Shown piece by piece: positions 11,240 to 22,791 of a stretch of DNA of 64,000 nt; within the stretch, counting starts at the first letter, position 1; the number at the start of each line of letters is the position of its first letter. The stretch lies in contig OX387191.1 in NCBI GenBank assembly GCA_947561395.2, forward strand, positions 35,605,439 through 35,669,438. Reading direction: 5' to 3'. A model generated the notes under the pieces. It made no database searches. It was given only the letters and a program-made list of their open reading frames with translations, and had not been told where the DNA came from. The translations under genes and the position numbers were made by a program. Source of the stretch: Buxus sempervirens (taxonomy: Eukaryota > Streptophyta > Magnoliopsida > Buxales > Buxaceae).

Positions 11240-12286
11240 ACACAGAGGTGTTTTCTGTGTATTTTCTTGATGTCTTGCTGAATTTTAGGATGCCTTGAAC
11301 CGAACCAGACAAGCCGATAGGGTTTCCGGGCCACCCGGAAACCCAAGTTGGGACATGGACCGCCGGTCCAACTCGGAACACCCGTGGGCCTTCCAACGGG
11401 GCCCACCAAGCCCAATGAACCATAAAGCATGTGATTAAACAAATCAAAGTAAAATGAATTAATTAAACCGGTTGGGCCAAACTCAATGCGGCCCACCCGA
11501 ACCTTGCTATGTGAAATGAGTGCATAAATTGTGTGGTCTGGCCGAGACCAAGGGCTAGGGTCTATCGGGCCCGCCAAAGCCCGCCAACCGAACCATGTTG
11601 GGGTATAAGCCCTAAATTCCAAAGAACTAGGCTCTCAAGCCCAAAGCCTGGATCACAGGGGCCCAAGCCCAATGACCAGCCCGTTATGGCAAATTAAAGA
11701 AGATAAATGTAAAATTCCTTGGCCACCATATGGGCCCACCTAAGGGGCCCACAAACCCATCCGGCCCAATTTTTGCATGAAAAATACTTAAACACCAATT
11801 GAAACAACTAAGTAAAATCAATTCACCAACCAAAGCCCATAGGGCCTCCTAGGCTTAGACAAAGGCCCACATGGGCACATGGGCTTACTCAAGCCCACCA
11901 GGGACACCGTGGGCCTTCCAACAGGGCCCACCCAATCAGACTCAAATAACTTAAATCAAGCAAAGATAAAATCAACTAAAGGGACCCGCACCACTCAGGT
12001 GGTCCCGCCAAGACCTAACTTAAATGGCTACTGGATTAGGAATTGGGTGAGAACCAAATAGGAAAAGCTGACTCAAATCAGGGAACCCACGGGACCCGTC
12101 ATCCGACGGGGCGGACTGGGGTGTCTACGGACTTCCCCAGACCACAACCGAGAACCAAACTTAGAATCTCAAACCGCAGACCAAAAGCCCTAAGTAGACA
12201 AGATTAGGCACCCAGGTGTCCGCCTGCACTCCATCAGGCGGTGGCGACTCCAAATCACCCCGTGCCGCGTTTCCCATGCACGCACA

Positions 12287-12291
12287 CTACC
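12287..12291. repeat. Target site duplication CTACC, right of solo LTR
   Basis: This matches 9227-9231 exactly. Confidence 0.9.
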
Positions 12292-13772
12292 ATCTCACGG
12301 GCCACTCCAACATCCACGTCGTCAAAGCGTGCCAGGATGAGCTGCAAAGAAGAAAAATGGTCAGATACAGCCAAGGTGCAGGAAAAGAAATAAAAGGAAA
12401 AAGGGCAAAGAATTTACATCGGATCGTCGGGCACGGTCCAAGTGAAGCCGGGCAGTACGAGGCTGACTCCTATCAGCATCTCGGACCTGGGCCGACCAGC
12501 GCAAAGCAACAGGGAACTCCGCGACACCAGGTACAGGGGCGGAAAAAGGTCATATAGGTGTACATAAACACCTGGCAAAAGAAAAATCAGTCAGAGATAA
12601 AGAAGACAAAGCCTAAGGAAGAAGACAAGACAGATGAATTTAATACCTACAAAATCTGCCAGAAGAACCGGCAGCTGACTCTATCACCTCTCGGGGCTGC
12701 CAGGCCCCGAACTACTCGGCACAGCCCGGCCAGGATGGTCCCATATATGAGCCGACCCCATGCTAGCTGACAGGTCTGATGGAAATCTAGCAGAGCATCC
12801 AAGAAAAGAGGACTAACACTAGTCGTGTCCTCTTGGAAGAAGCAGCTCCCGAGCATCAGCAAAAACACGTGTCGAAAAATAGGGGCGAAGGCTGCATCCT
12901 CCACAGTGATGGTCGCGTGTCTCCCCTCATAATGTCGAGCAAGGCTCTCCCGCAGCCAAGTAATGGAGATTCGACCACTCCGCCCGTCCCAAGCAGCGGG
13001 AGGCAGGTCCTGATATCCCAAGAGAAGATCGATATCCTCCGCTGAAGGCCGATCCAAAATGATAGTCTGCCCCATCAGAGGAATACCGGTGATCATCACA
13101 AAATCAGAGGGGCGGATCCCCAGCTCCACGTCCGGAAGATGGAAGGACTGCGTCTCCGGAAAATATCGCTCCATCATAGCAAAGATGAGGGGACGGTCGG
13201 CTCGGAATGACGGGATGCTGAGAAAATAGTCCAAGTGGCACCTCCCAAACTCGCGCCTAAGTGCCGGGGAAAGCGACTGTGCCAACTCACTAAATCTCCC
13301 CCAACTGCCTCGCAGATAAGAAGGAGGATAGGGGAGAAGCACATCGGCCCGGATGCACATGGAGGGGTGGCTATCCAAACCACTGAGAAGCTCTGTATCA
13401 TGAACAGACTCTCTCAGCTCCGCAGAGACCCCTAGGCGCAAGGCTACAGCAGCACCCTCCTGGCCTGAAGCTCCGGCCCGGCCGCGGCCTCTCTCTCCAA
13501 CTCGGCCTCCGCCTCTCGCTTGGCCTCTACCACGGCCTCGAACAGGATCAATAACAGGCTAAAAGCAGAAATAAATGAGTGAAGTCGGTTCCAAGGAATC
13601 AGGGAAAGAAAGAAGAAAGGATTGGGAAGCCTACCTCAGCAGAGCTCTCCCTGGAGACATCTAGCGGCTCCAACAGGGTGGCGCTAGAACTCGCCTCTGT
13701 CCGAGCCCGCGAAGTGGAGGGCTAATCAGCAGGGTCAGCCTCCTCTCGCACACGGGAGCGACTCCTAGCCAT

Positions 13773-15694
13773 CTACACAGGGAAGTGTTTTATGAATTTC
13801 AGTTTAAATTTATCAGGAATTTTACCCCACTTTTGGCCTAGGTTTCAGTTCACCGGGAACCTTATAGGATTTTCCTTCAAATTATCATTTTACTTTTGCT
13901 GTTTCAGTTCAAAGTTTTTTAGAAAGTTTTTGAAGTTTCTGTCTAATTAACAATTGCATGCTTATCAGAAATTTTGGTTCTACAGTATTTTCATATGGTC
14001 CTAAGCGTCTCTGCAAAGCCTAATATTTCTTAATTTTCAGGTGCTCTGGAAAGCAGAACAAAAGGGGCAAAATAAAGGTCAATATTGGTAAGCATACTCC
14101 AAGGGCTACCAAGGCGCCAAGTTCAGGGTGGTCATGCAAAAAAAAAAATCTATAGAACCAGGTCTGCTCAAGAATAAATCACAGGCAAGTTTGGACAATT
14201 AAAGCCCTGCCTTGATCAAAAGCATGTGGAGATCAGATTAAGGAAAATACATCATAAGCATGGTATTTGAAAATTGGAGGGTAGGCAATTCTTCACCACC
14301 GGCAATTTAGAAACATTGGGAAATCATGCCACTCAGTGGAGAAATGTCACCGGCAATTAGGCTCAAGGAATTACAAATCAGGAATTGGTAAAATCAAGAA
14401 AGAATATATACAGCAGGGTTACACACAAACATGCAATCACAGAATCAAAAGGAATGTGGCATAAAGGAGTCCTAAGTTCACGACAATCGAAGCAACAATT
14501 GCATGGATTAAGGAATTCGTGAGGATACATTTGGGTTACTGCATCAGGATATAAGTTGGCTTCAGCAAACATCAAAATATAGCAATAAGAGAGCAGACTG
14601 GGAATTTTCTGAAAACATACCAAATGCTGTATCCATGGCACCTAAAGCATCATATATCAGGTGTAGAATCATGCAAGTCGAAGATATGTGATTATACCAG
14701 CAATTGCAAACAAAAAAAGAAAAAAAAAATCCATGCCCATGCCGAATTCAAGTCTGGCAGAAATAAGAGTAAGAACTACCTGAAATGGAGAATGGTTGTT
14801 ACCGTCAAGAGCCAAACGAATTACCCAAGGTAGGTAGCGGCAAAAAAAACAAATAGGAATGGCCGCCGGAAGAACAATCGCTGGAAGTCATCGTGAGATG
14901 GCCGGAATCCGAGAATCGCAGACGAACAGTGAGAAAATCACTTGAAATCAGGAGAACTAGGGCTCGGCAATGAGTTAATGTCTTCGGAGTCGATGCAAGT
15001 CGCCGGAGCTCTAAGAATCATCGCCGGAGTTGGTGGAGTTCGTTGGAGAGGATGGGCGCAACAGTCGGAGAAGAAGAAGGTATCCGGAGTTTGCAATCGG
15101 GGAAGAGAGAAAGGAAGAGGGAAAGTCGCGGTCGCGCGCAACTTAAATAACAAGGCGTATCTGACATCGTACGTCGGATACAAGAGAGCCCTCTCTTATC
15201 CGACATACTATGTCGGATACAAAAGGAAAAAACAAAAAAAAAAGAAAAAAAGAAAAGAAAAAAGGGAAAAAAAAAGAGGAGGAGCAAAAAGAAATAAGCT
15301 GCAAAGTCTGCTATTCTCACAAAAAATCCCTATTTTGCCTCAAAATCTACTTCATAGCCACGAGAGCTCAGTGGAATTTGAACAACTCCGGGAAATGTGT
15401 TGGTCAAAAAGGAAGATATTCACTCAATTTTTAACTTGGTCTGATAAAAAATCAGTTTTCAAAAAATCCTATTTTTTGGCTTAAAATCCACTTCATAGCC
15501 ACGAGAGCTCAGTGGAATTAAGACCTCTTGGAGAAATGCCCCCTTTAAGTTAGGGCTTTTTGGCAAATCTTCACCCAAAAATTATTTTCTACAAAATTGA
15601 ATTAAACCAAGCAAATCATGGTTAATGGAGTGCAATTTGGGCTTGTCTAATCTTTACAGCTCATTGCTTCGTAACTCCCGCAAAGAGGGGCAGT
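13773..15694. other. Element 1 region upstream of antisense gene B and polypurine tract
   Basis: No convincing ORF is present. Relative to gene B this is the promoter/leader side, with CGCCGGAG-rich sequence around 14860-15040 and the hairpin pair at 15157-15219. Two direct copies of a block containing CCACGAGAGCTCAGTGG lie at about 15359 and 15499. The region ends with the purine-rich tract AAAGAGGGGCAG (about 15682-15693), the plus-strand primer site next to the 3' LTR. Confidence 0.65.
15157..15219. repeat. TATCCGAC hairpin pair upstream of antisense gene B (element 1)
   Basis: The first is GTATCTGACaTCGTaCGTCGGATAC-like at 15157-15181. The second is a nearly perfect palindrome at 15197-15219 with 11-bp arms TATCCGACATA / TATGTCGGATA around one base. 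It lies about 1.4 kb upstream of the gene B ATG, matching the 1.3-kb distance of the corresponding array in element 2. Confidence 0.87.
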
Positions 15695-15794
15695 TGTAGA
15701 CACCCCAAAGTGCACGGTAAAAATGATCAATAATCAGTAAAAATCACTATCTCCTTGGAAACCAGCACAAAATTTGAGAAAATGAGTTTTTTCC

Positions 15795-15939
15795 TTGTAT
15801 CCGACAACTCAGGTCGGATACAAGCGTATCTGTTCGTATCCGATGGAAAATGCCGGATACAAGTAGCCCTCAATGTATCCAGCAACATATGCTGGATACA
15901 CATAGGCGCTAGTGTATCTTACCTGACATGTCGGATACA
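15795..15939. repeat. TATCCGAC hairpin array in U3 of LTR A
   Basis: There are four palindromes: 15795-15823 (perfect 11-bp arms TTGTATCCGAC / GTCGGATACAA, 7-base loop), 15836-15860 (GTATCCG / CGGATAC), 15874-15900 (perfect 10-bp arms TGTATCCAGC / GCTGGATACA) and 15913-15939 (TGTATC / GATACA). They lie 165-310 bp upstream of the TATA box. Confidence 0.9.
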
Positions 15940-16104
15940 TTAGTTTTGCTCAAAATTAGGGTTTTCCGAGAGCTTTCACCTTTTACCATCATATCCCTCA
16001 TTAAATGAGTGGAAATCTCGAAAATAGCCTTAGGGTTAAGGTTGGTGGGCTATAGACCTTATGTTGTGTCTACCATCTCACCAACCCTAACCCTAGCCTT
16101 TGCC

Positions 16105-16112
16105 TATAAATA
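16105..16112 (+). promoter_or_regulatory. TATA box of LTR A
   Basis: TATAAATA in GCCTATAAATAGGAGG, 410 bp into the LTR. The homologous box in LTR B is 419 bp in. Confidence 0.75.
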
Positions 16113-16433
16113 GGAGGCTCCTCCTTAAGCAAATGGCCAACAACTCTTGTCAAGAACTTTTGCCAAGAAGAACTCCGAGTGAAGAGGAGAACCGCTGTGG
16201 AACTGCTTCCAGAACTCAGGTAAGCCTCAAACCTATCTTTAATTTTCTGTCTTTACATTCTAGATCTAGATCTCTTTTTCTACCTTTCTGTAGAATAAGG
16301 CCTTTGATGTGTGTATGAAAACCCTTCCCCGGCTCAAAGTATCTCAAGACTCCCCCTAGCCGTAAAACGTGAAGGCTGGATCTAGGAGAAACAAGACTGG
16401 GGATTGATCCTAGTGCTAGAACCTCTTTTGAAT

Positions 16434-16757
16434 AAGCCTTTTGAATCTTTGAAGACCGTTCCATATTCAAAGTACCCCAAGATTATCTTGAAGAACCATG
16501 CTTAACGGGGAGAGAGAACTAAGGGAAACGATAATGGAACGGAACCCTAGGTTGTTCTAGAACCCCTTTTTTATTGATCTAAATGCATGCTATAAGCCTC
16601 TTGATTCTATGAAAACCGTTTCATATTCAAAGCACCCCAAGATTATCTTGAAGAACCGTGTTTAACGGGGAGAGAGAACTAAGGGAAACGATAATGGAAC
16701 GGAACCCTAGGTTGTTTTAGAACCCTATTTTGATTGATATAAATGCATGCTATCTTT
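16434..16757 (+). repeat. 160-bp tandem duplication in LTR A
   Basis: Two almost identical copies with a period of 160 bp contain the block TTAACGGGGAGAGAGAACTA and the following GGAACGGAACCCTAGGTTG. A weaker third relative lies just upstream around 16310-16390. Confidence 0.85.
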
Positions 16758-18202
16758 TCTATATTGTTGGAATGATTCTTACACCTACACATACATGGCA
16801 CGTGATTTTGGCGGGATAAGCTAATATTTCGGATTTATTGCATTTATTGTGATAAATCTGAAATAAATAGCCCCAAGTAATTCTGGAATATTTTCAAATG
16901 ATTTTCAAAGGATATTGATTAATCTTGCACGGATCACACACACTTTATCACTATTTGGAGTTGGTTTTCTTCAAAAATGGCTTAACTTGACAGCAACTGT
17001 ACCCCGACTTCGGACACTCATAACTTCATCGTCCGGATGAATTTTGGAGTGATTCCTGAATCATGGGAAAAGTGAGGCTGTCTAGTTTATGTCTACCAAA
17101 GTTCATTAATTTCTATCAAGCAGATTTTTGACACCTCTCTGTCGAAGTTGATAGGTCAGTTCTGATCTGAATACAAAACTTGTCACATCGACTGAGCGCC
17201 ATGTGTTCGTTTTAAGTCAGATTTGAGTGATTCTTGTTTCTGAGTTTTACTATGGAAGTCTAGTTTTAAATCCAGTTTGTTTCATTATTTTTGGACTCCA
17301 TTTGTGTCGTGAGTGACAGATTTACTCAGAGCTGTTCAACAGCACTTTTCTGGGTAAATCTGTGATCTTCGGGTCCTATTTAGGAGACTACCCAAGGCAC
17401 ATCCGAATGAATTTTTGTATGAGGCTAGTTTCATTTGAAAGATGGCCATACAGACTTCACTCACACCAAATTTCATAAATTTATATGGAGCCGATTTTGC
17501 TAGGTGATTTTCCAAACTTACCCACTCGCCACTTTTAATTATCTCCAGCAGCAATTTTAAAGGAGGCATAACTCCTAGGATTTCAACCGGATTCAATTGA
17601 AATTTTGCATGAGTCTCTTATTTGCCATAATCTTTCAAATGAATTTGGTTTGATTCAATTTAAAATTGGATTTGAATAATTTCAAGACAAATGGCATTAT
17701 CTTTTACCGAATTTTCCAGATTTGACTCAACTTGGTTTTGTGCAATCTTTGCTTTGATTTCCATTTATTGTTAATATTCCAGAAATGATATTGACATAAA
17801 AGAGGATCTGGAATTCATTTGGATCTTCATGTGAAGATATCATACATTTGTCCTTTTTCAAGGTTTTTAATGATTTTTAGCAAGCTTTCTTACCTTTTTA
17901 GCATGAACAAACACTTGGCAACCACCTTGTGTGGGTGAATGGGGGTGCCTAACACCTTCTTCTGTTCATAATCTAATCCCCTTACCCATCTCTGGATTTG
18001 ATTTTCAAGTAGAGTTATTTTTACTCTAGAATTTGTCTTTTAACTTTTTTGCCTATTTTTGAATCTTTTGGTGTCCATTCACACCCCAAAATTCTGAATG
18101 GTGGCGACTCTCCCATTTTTACGTTGAGCCCGTGTGTTGATGGCGGGGAAATCATCCCGGTGATTTTTCCCATGTCTCACAGGGGCAGATTTTAAGCTGA
18201 AG

Positions 18203-18628
18203 TTGAATGAAAATGAAATGACAGGTGAAAGGGTAGAGGAGGTGCCAACAATTCCCTTTAAGCAATTTGAGCAAACAAATGGCCTAACACTGGATGTTGA
18301 ACAGGAATTCAGTATGGATGATAATGATTGTCCGAAGGGTATGGAATCACTCTTCATACAAGAAGAAAATGAAGCAGAGGTAATTGAAAAAGGAAAATCC
18401 CAAGAAAAGAAAAAAGAAGATTCAAATGAAAAGATTGAGGCCAGGTTTAAGCTTCCATTGATTGACTGGACTGCAATCCAGATTCCATATCAAGGACTGT
18501 CACTTCTTTTAGAGACTGAGCATAATGCCCCAAGGAAGGAGATCATCCCAAATCATGAAGGTTTGCCTCACTCAATAGGAGAAGGATATTTTCTAAAAAA
18601 AGAAAGAAAAGTCAGCATCTACCTTTAA
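18203..18628 (+). pseudogene. Element 2 pol remnant: protease-RT linker
   Basis: This 141-codon frame contains LPLIDWTAIQIPYQ, the counterpart of LPFIDWVAVKIP in element 1 pol. It continues as non-coding homology to about 19050, where YDFDI-like acidic linker codons are recognisable around 18885-18990. Protease and G-patch sequence are not found upstream, so the left part is lost or replaced. It is not functional. Confidence 0.7.
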
Positions 18629-19050
18629 GAACAGGGGCAATTTTCGAACTCCCACGTTCTTTGAAAAGAAACCCCCATAAAAAGAATACACATTTCCTGA
18701 GGATCCTAAGGAGCCTTGTTCTCGGGAAGTAATTTCAATAAAGGCTCTTTAAAAAAACTAAAAATAAAAAAACAAATTTTCCCCTTTAACATTTTTCTAG
18801 AAAAAATAAAAAAATTTTCTACAGGGTCCTTTTTACTTATGAGTTATATCTCCCATTGAATTTCATTAAGTTGAATATGACTTCGACATTGGGCTCAATT
18901 TTGAGACCAAAATTGAAGAAAAAGACATTTTATATGAAAATTCAAATCCTTTTAAGTGTCATGAGAAGAATATTCTGCAAAATTATGAAATGACCAATTT
19001 CATGGCCTTTGGAACTAAAGATGACCCATAGTCTTCAACAAAAAAGATAG

Positions 19051-20807
19051 AAGAAGATTTGAAGTTCCTTCATTAGAATACAGAAAGGATCGCACCACTT
19101 GCTGATTCGTTCAAAGGGAAGTTGATAATATTGTTTGAAGAAATTTTGGGGCTTTGCACTTGAAAATATGGGAGAATCTGACCTTTTCGTTGGAAATAAA
19201 ATTGGGCATCATTTGATGGAAAGAATCCAAATTCATAAGATTGATCAAAAGGTGAAGAACTTGTTCATAACAGAAGTTCTATTTGAAGAGGCTTTCATGT
19301 TGACAGAAGGTGATTAAGAAGAAAAAAAAAAGAAGAAAAAATCCTGAGCCAGTCATGTAGTGCAACTCTACCAAGTCTAAAATTCAAACTTTTCTTAAAA
19401 TGATAAGAGGCCTTTCTTTCTTATATCCCCAAAATTTTTTAAATCCCTAGTTAAACCCTTTGAGATTGATAAATTTTTCCAAGTAACCTAAACTGAGAAT
19501 TGTAACCCCACACTGGGGCAAATTTATTAAGGCATAAAAAAGGGAATGAAGGGACAATTGAAGTTCAAAACGGATTTCGAAGATGTTTTCAAAAAAGGGG
19601 GCAAAGAAATGAGAAAAAAAAAGGAAAAAGAAAAAGGAAGAAGGAAGAAAAAGAAATCATCAAATGCTATGGGATATTTGGAGAATGTCTTTAAAATTGT
19701 GAAGAGAAGAATGGAAAAGGAAGTTCAATACTGGAGAATAAGTTTCAAATGAAGAAATGAAAGTGGGGGAAGAACTTCATTACTGGGGGCAATTTTGTAT
19801 TCATTCCAAGGGAAGAAATGCCTTAAAAATTACAATTTCAGTTAACCCATTTGATCATATGGTATTTAAGCCTTTTATTCCTTTTCTTTCTAAACTAACA
19901 CCAAGCCTTCGTTTCATCCCATTCATAAGTCCTCTTTGATTAAGAAATTTTGAATTAAGGCAGTTTTGACTACATAGTTGCTGGTGATGAAGGATAAAAA
20001 AAAAAGGAAAAAATGAAGGAAATGTAGTGAAAACTCGAAAGGGCGCTACATGGCAAATAATCAGCTATCTACAAGAAGGAAATCGTAAGAGAGGAAAGTC
20101 CAAAATTGGCATAGATCCAGATGAAGTCCTTATATTGGAGGTTATTTTGAGATACAGTCACTCATCAAGTGATTGAGGAAAATTCTCTTTTCAAGACTGA
20201 AGCAACATAATCAGAACTATGTTATGAAGCCTCTGTGAACAAGTTGATGGCCATCAAAATTGCCATTAGGAAATTGTTGCTGAAGTTGAAGTCATAAAGT
20301 CTCATATCATGGATATAATGGAGAAACAATTGCTTTTCAATTGGATGAAGGAAAATGTCTTTCTAGACTGGGGCAAAATAGTCAGATTGAAAGAGTCGTC
20401 ATATCTGGAGCATCAATTGACAAGCCGATGGTCATGGGAATGATTCTAAAGGTTCCGAATGCTTATTTTGGTCATTCTTCATTTTCTGAAAAAATATTCA
20501 CATTATTCAACTTGATTTTAATTCTTTTGGACTATATGCTAATAAGTGATTGGATCATTTTTCAAAAAAAATATAAAAACACAAAAAAAGCAAAAGAAAA
20601 TATTTTTGGCCAGTGATGAGAAATATAATACTTTTCATAAAACTTTTGTTTTTACAAGCATCTGAGAATTCTGAGGCCAATAATATAAAACCTATTTTTG
20701 AATTTAAATCCTTTGTCTTTCCATTATTGGAGTTTGCTTTTGTATAAAGGTATGAAAAAAAATAGAAAAGAAAGAAAAAAATGGGGGGAAATGCAATAAA
20801 AAAAGAT
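19051..20807. other. Element 2 deletion scar and 3' spacer
   Basis: Only short frames are found, none with pol motifs. From about 19380 the sequence matches the post-integrase spacer of element 1, and the last 180 bp match 5570-5740. In the element 1 counterpart about 3 kb of RT-RNase H-integrase lies within this junction. The sequence between 19135 and 19320 has a 60-codon frame that I cannot assign. Confidence 0.6.
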
Positions 20808-22522
20808 CTAATCCCTATCCCTTAACTGCTCCTCAAGCTCCCTAATCCGAGCCGCCTGAGTTGCAATGATTCCAGAAGCTCCCTCTGCATCCAGATCGCT
20901 CAAAAAGGAGATGACCTCATCTGAAAGAGATTGATTGATCTTCAAAGCCCTAAGGTCAGCCAGGGAATCCTGATATTTCTTCCGCATCGCTTGAACTTCA
21001 AAGCGACGAGCCTGTCTTTGTTCTTCAAGTTTCTTCTCCATAGCAATGCAGCAAGACACCTGCTCTTCAAGTTGCCTTTCTAGATCAATACCTTTTATCC
21101 TGAGTTCTTGGGCTTCTCGTACCCATATTTGTTGAAGCCGCTTGTGGGTTGCCCTTTCAGACTCCAGGATGTCTTCATAAGTAGGGGGAAGAACTGCAAG
21201 AGGATCCTCTGGTACTGGGGCATGACTCTACACCTGCTCTTTCATCCAGAAATGATAGTCCTTCACATGGGACTCAGAAAAGACCGGACCCCGCAGAAAA
21301 TGAACATAGGACCACTCATTCATTAACCGAGCATTTAGCCCCATGGTGGCTGGGGTAAGTGGCCCAAGGAAGTTCTCATATCCAGTTGGGATCGTGATCT
21401 GCTGGGTTGCTCCAAACTACTGAAAAACCCTCATAGAAAGATAGAGAACAGTAGATTTCAAGCCTGCTAGAACCAGAAAGTTCCTATCTCTGAAGCTGAT
21501 CACTGTCTTTGAATTGGGCTGATAAGTGCCAGGCCATCTCACCTGATCATCTTGGAGAGTACCCAAGAAAGTGAACCAGCCCTGCTTGCCGCCGTGGATG
21601 TTAGGACACCCCCTGTTGTTCATCAAAATAGGAACTTTCAATCTTGGAAAAAAGCGGCGAGTTATCTCTTCAACTTAACTCAGGTGGTCAAGTAACCAAA
21701 GATGCAAAAAAGGGAAGTATTTTAATTTATTGCAAAAAAAAAGAAGAAAAAAAAGGAAGAAAAGAAAAAAAAAGAGAAAAAAGAAAAAAAAAAAGAGAAG
21801 AAGAAAAAAAATTCCTTTTTTACCTGTAGGATAGGGACACATGCAAGCAAATGTTTCTTCTTTCTGAAATAGTAGTCAGTCAAGGCCTGGTATATCTCTG
21901 CCAAGATCATAGGGGCCAATCTCTCACGTTCCCTAACCTGGCAGACAACTGAGATGAGAGGCAAGTCAACCTGGTCGTCACCCCGTGGAAAGAGCAACTG
22001 GTTGACCACTATCAAAGTCAAAGCATTAAACCGAGCGTCTTTGTCCTCACCCCTTAGAAGTTTTTCAGTTAGAAAGGTCTTGGACAAGGTCAACAGTGTA
22101 TTAGAACCCCCTAAGTCCTTCTTCCCTATACCCAAGAAAGTGGATGCCTCCTTTTTATAGCTAGGCTTAAGGGGTGGGTTCACTACTTTTTCAGAAAATC
22201 TTAGGCCAAGGATGGTTTCAATTTCTTCAATGGTAGGAGTCATCTCTTTGTCATCAAAGCGGAAGAGATTCAATTTAGGTACCCAGTGCCCAATCAAAGC
22301 CTCAATGATTTCCCACTTAAAGGGAATTTTAGAGATATGTAGGATGTGACCTAGGTGGATGGAATCCCAACGAATTTCCTCATCAAGGGTCATAGAGTTA
22401 ACCCACCTATCATAGAAGGAATCCACAACATTGTACCTGGTGAGATTAGGAGGTTTTGATCTAACAAGTTGTCTTGCAGGAGAAGCTTCGTCGGCGGAAG
22501 AGAACGGTGCAAAGGAAGCCAT
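20808..22522 (-). pseudogene. Element 2 antisense gene A: DUF7745-like protein, intact first exon
   Basis: Exon 1 runs 22522-21824 (233 codons, no stop, phase 0) and exon 2 21701-20808. The donor GT is present. The acceptor dinucleotide, AG in element 1, is AT here, so splicing would fail or move. Exon 1 has YDRWVNSMTLDEE, HLGHILHISKIPFKWEII, ALIGHWVPKLNLFRF and MTPTIEEIETILGL. Exon 2 has stops near its start, at 21417 and at 21228, the last at the same place as in element 1, and ends in a coiled coil (LEEQRQARRFEV to LEEQLRDRD). The intact exon 1 contrasts with the lost pol and could mean younger age or retained constraint. Confidence 0.8.
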
Positions 22523-22657
22523 GGAATCACCAAAGAAGCCAAGAAAAGCAAAAAACGGAGGGCTCAGGGAGTTTTCAAACTATTAAAAACGTCACAATGA
22601 CGTTCCCCATGAGTTTATATAGAAAACTCGAAAATACAATAAAATCCATCTTTACAA

Positions 22658-22791
22658 TGCGGGCACCGCGTGCTCGTATGGAAAGTGCGGACACCGCGTG
22701 CCCGCAATAAAATTACGGGCAGCGCGTGACCGCAATGAAATTACGGGCAATGCGTGCCCACATTCATGTTACGGGCATTGCGTTCTTGCAT
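22658..22791. repeat. TACGGGC hairpin array upstream of antisense gene A (element 2)
   Basis: Five units of about 22 bp follow the pattern T(A/G)CGGGCA-nnGCG-TGCCCGCA, spanning 22658-22791 with intervals of about 22-28 bp. The arms are degenerate palindromes (CGGGCA / TGCCCG). The array lies 135-270 bp upstream of the ATG at 22522. This is the same place as the TATCCG array of element 1, but the stem sequence is entirely different. Confidence 0.85.

Larger units (their letters stand above)
9232..12286 (+). mobile_element. Solo LTR (Tat-like, TGTAAGCACC type) inserted in antisense gene B
   Basis: This 3055-bp LTR starts TGTAAGCACCTC, ends in CACA, and is flanked by the perfect 5-bp duplication CTACC. 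A TATA box (TATAAAAG, 10189-10196) follows a hairpin array, marking the U3/R boundary, and a GC/CT-rich leader lies downstream. Two tandem copies of a roughly 180-bp segment lie near its start (about 9310-9480 and 9485-9650). The 3' part has the block GACTTCCCC...GGTGGCGACTC (12123-12250) shared with LTRs at 31297-36791 and about 37480-40186. A solo LTR is normally left by recombination between the two LTRs of a full element. Confidence 0.93.
7936..13772 (-). pseudogene. Element 1 antisense gene B: plant-mobile-domain-like protein, split by a solo LTR
   Basis: This is a minus-strand multi-exon gene, traced by comparison with element 2. Proposed exons are 13772-13635 (MARSRSRVREEAD...), 13558-12647, 12571-12418, 12341-8892 (split by the solo LTR), 8812 to about 8690, 8615-8324, and about 8298-7936. 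Exon 2 has an RG-rich lead and a PMD-like core (MMERYFPETQSFHLPDVELG, FVMITGIP). The middle is a coiled coil and a P/A/E-rich stretch, and the end is RG-rich (RGRGRRGGRGRGRRG). In-frame stops lie in exon 1, at the last codon of exon 2 and in exon 4, and exon 3 has a frameshift. PMD proteins are common in plant transposons; the function is unknown. Confidence 0.72.
1..15694 (+). mobile_element. Tat/Retand-type Ty3/gypsy element 1, internal region (5' end outside window)
   Basis: The order protease, RT, RNase H, second RNase H, integrase on the plus strand, followed by a long 3' region with two spliced genes on the minus strand, is that of plant Tat-lineage Ty3/gypsy elements with additional antisense ORFs. 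The 3' boundary is set by a purine-rich polypurine tract at about 15682-15694 directly before an LTR starting TGTAGACACC. The 5' LTR, gag and probably the start of pol lie before position 1. The copy is inactive: pol has at least three in-frame stops and a frameshift, and the antisense genes have stops. A solo LTR (9232-12286) is inserted in it. Confidence 0.88.
15695..18181 (+). mobile_element. 3' LTR of element 1 (LTR A)
   Basis: The LTR starts TGTAGACACCCC directly after the polypurine tract and ends CCATGTCTCACA, giving TG...CA over 2487 bp. It carries four hairpins at 15795-15939 with the same stem as the internal arrays of element 1, a TATA box at 16105, and a U5 region with the block GGTGCCTAACACC (about 17946) and GGTGGCGACTC (18100-18110). 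Both blocks are also in LTR 27570-29226. A 160-bp tandem duplication lies at about 16434-16757. The backbone is homologous to LTR B but the hairpin motif is not. Confidence 0.87.

Noticed and set aside
7593..15939. Regularly spaced palindromes as a CRISPR array
   Set aside because: This is plant nuclear DNA. Spacers are irregular, repeats vary between units, and there are no cas genes.
18181..18195. GGGGCAGATT after LTR A as a primer-binding site
   Set aside because: It does not begin with TGG as tRNA-primed sites do, and resembles the polypurine tract sequence GGGGCAG instead.
22658..22791. The TACGGGC units as a transcription terminator or riboswitch
   Set aside because: There is no U-tract and no known riboswitch fold, and the position is upstream of the gene. 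The same units recur in LTR U3 upstream of TATA boxes.
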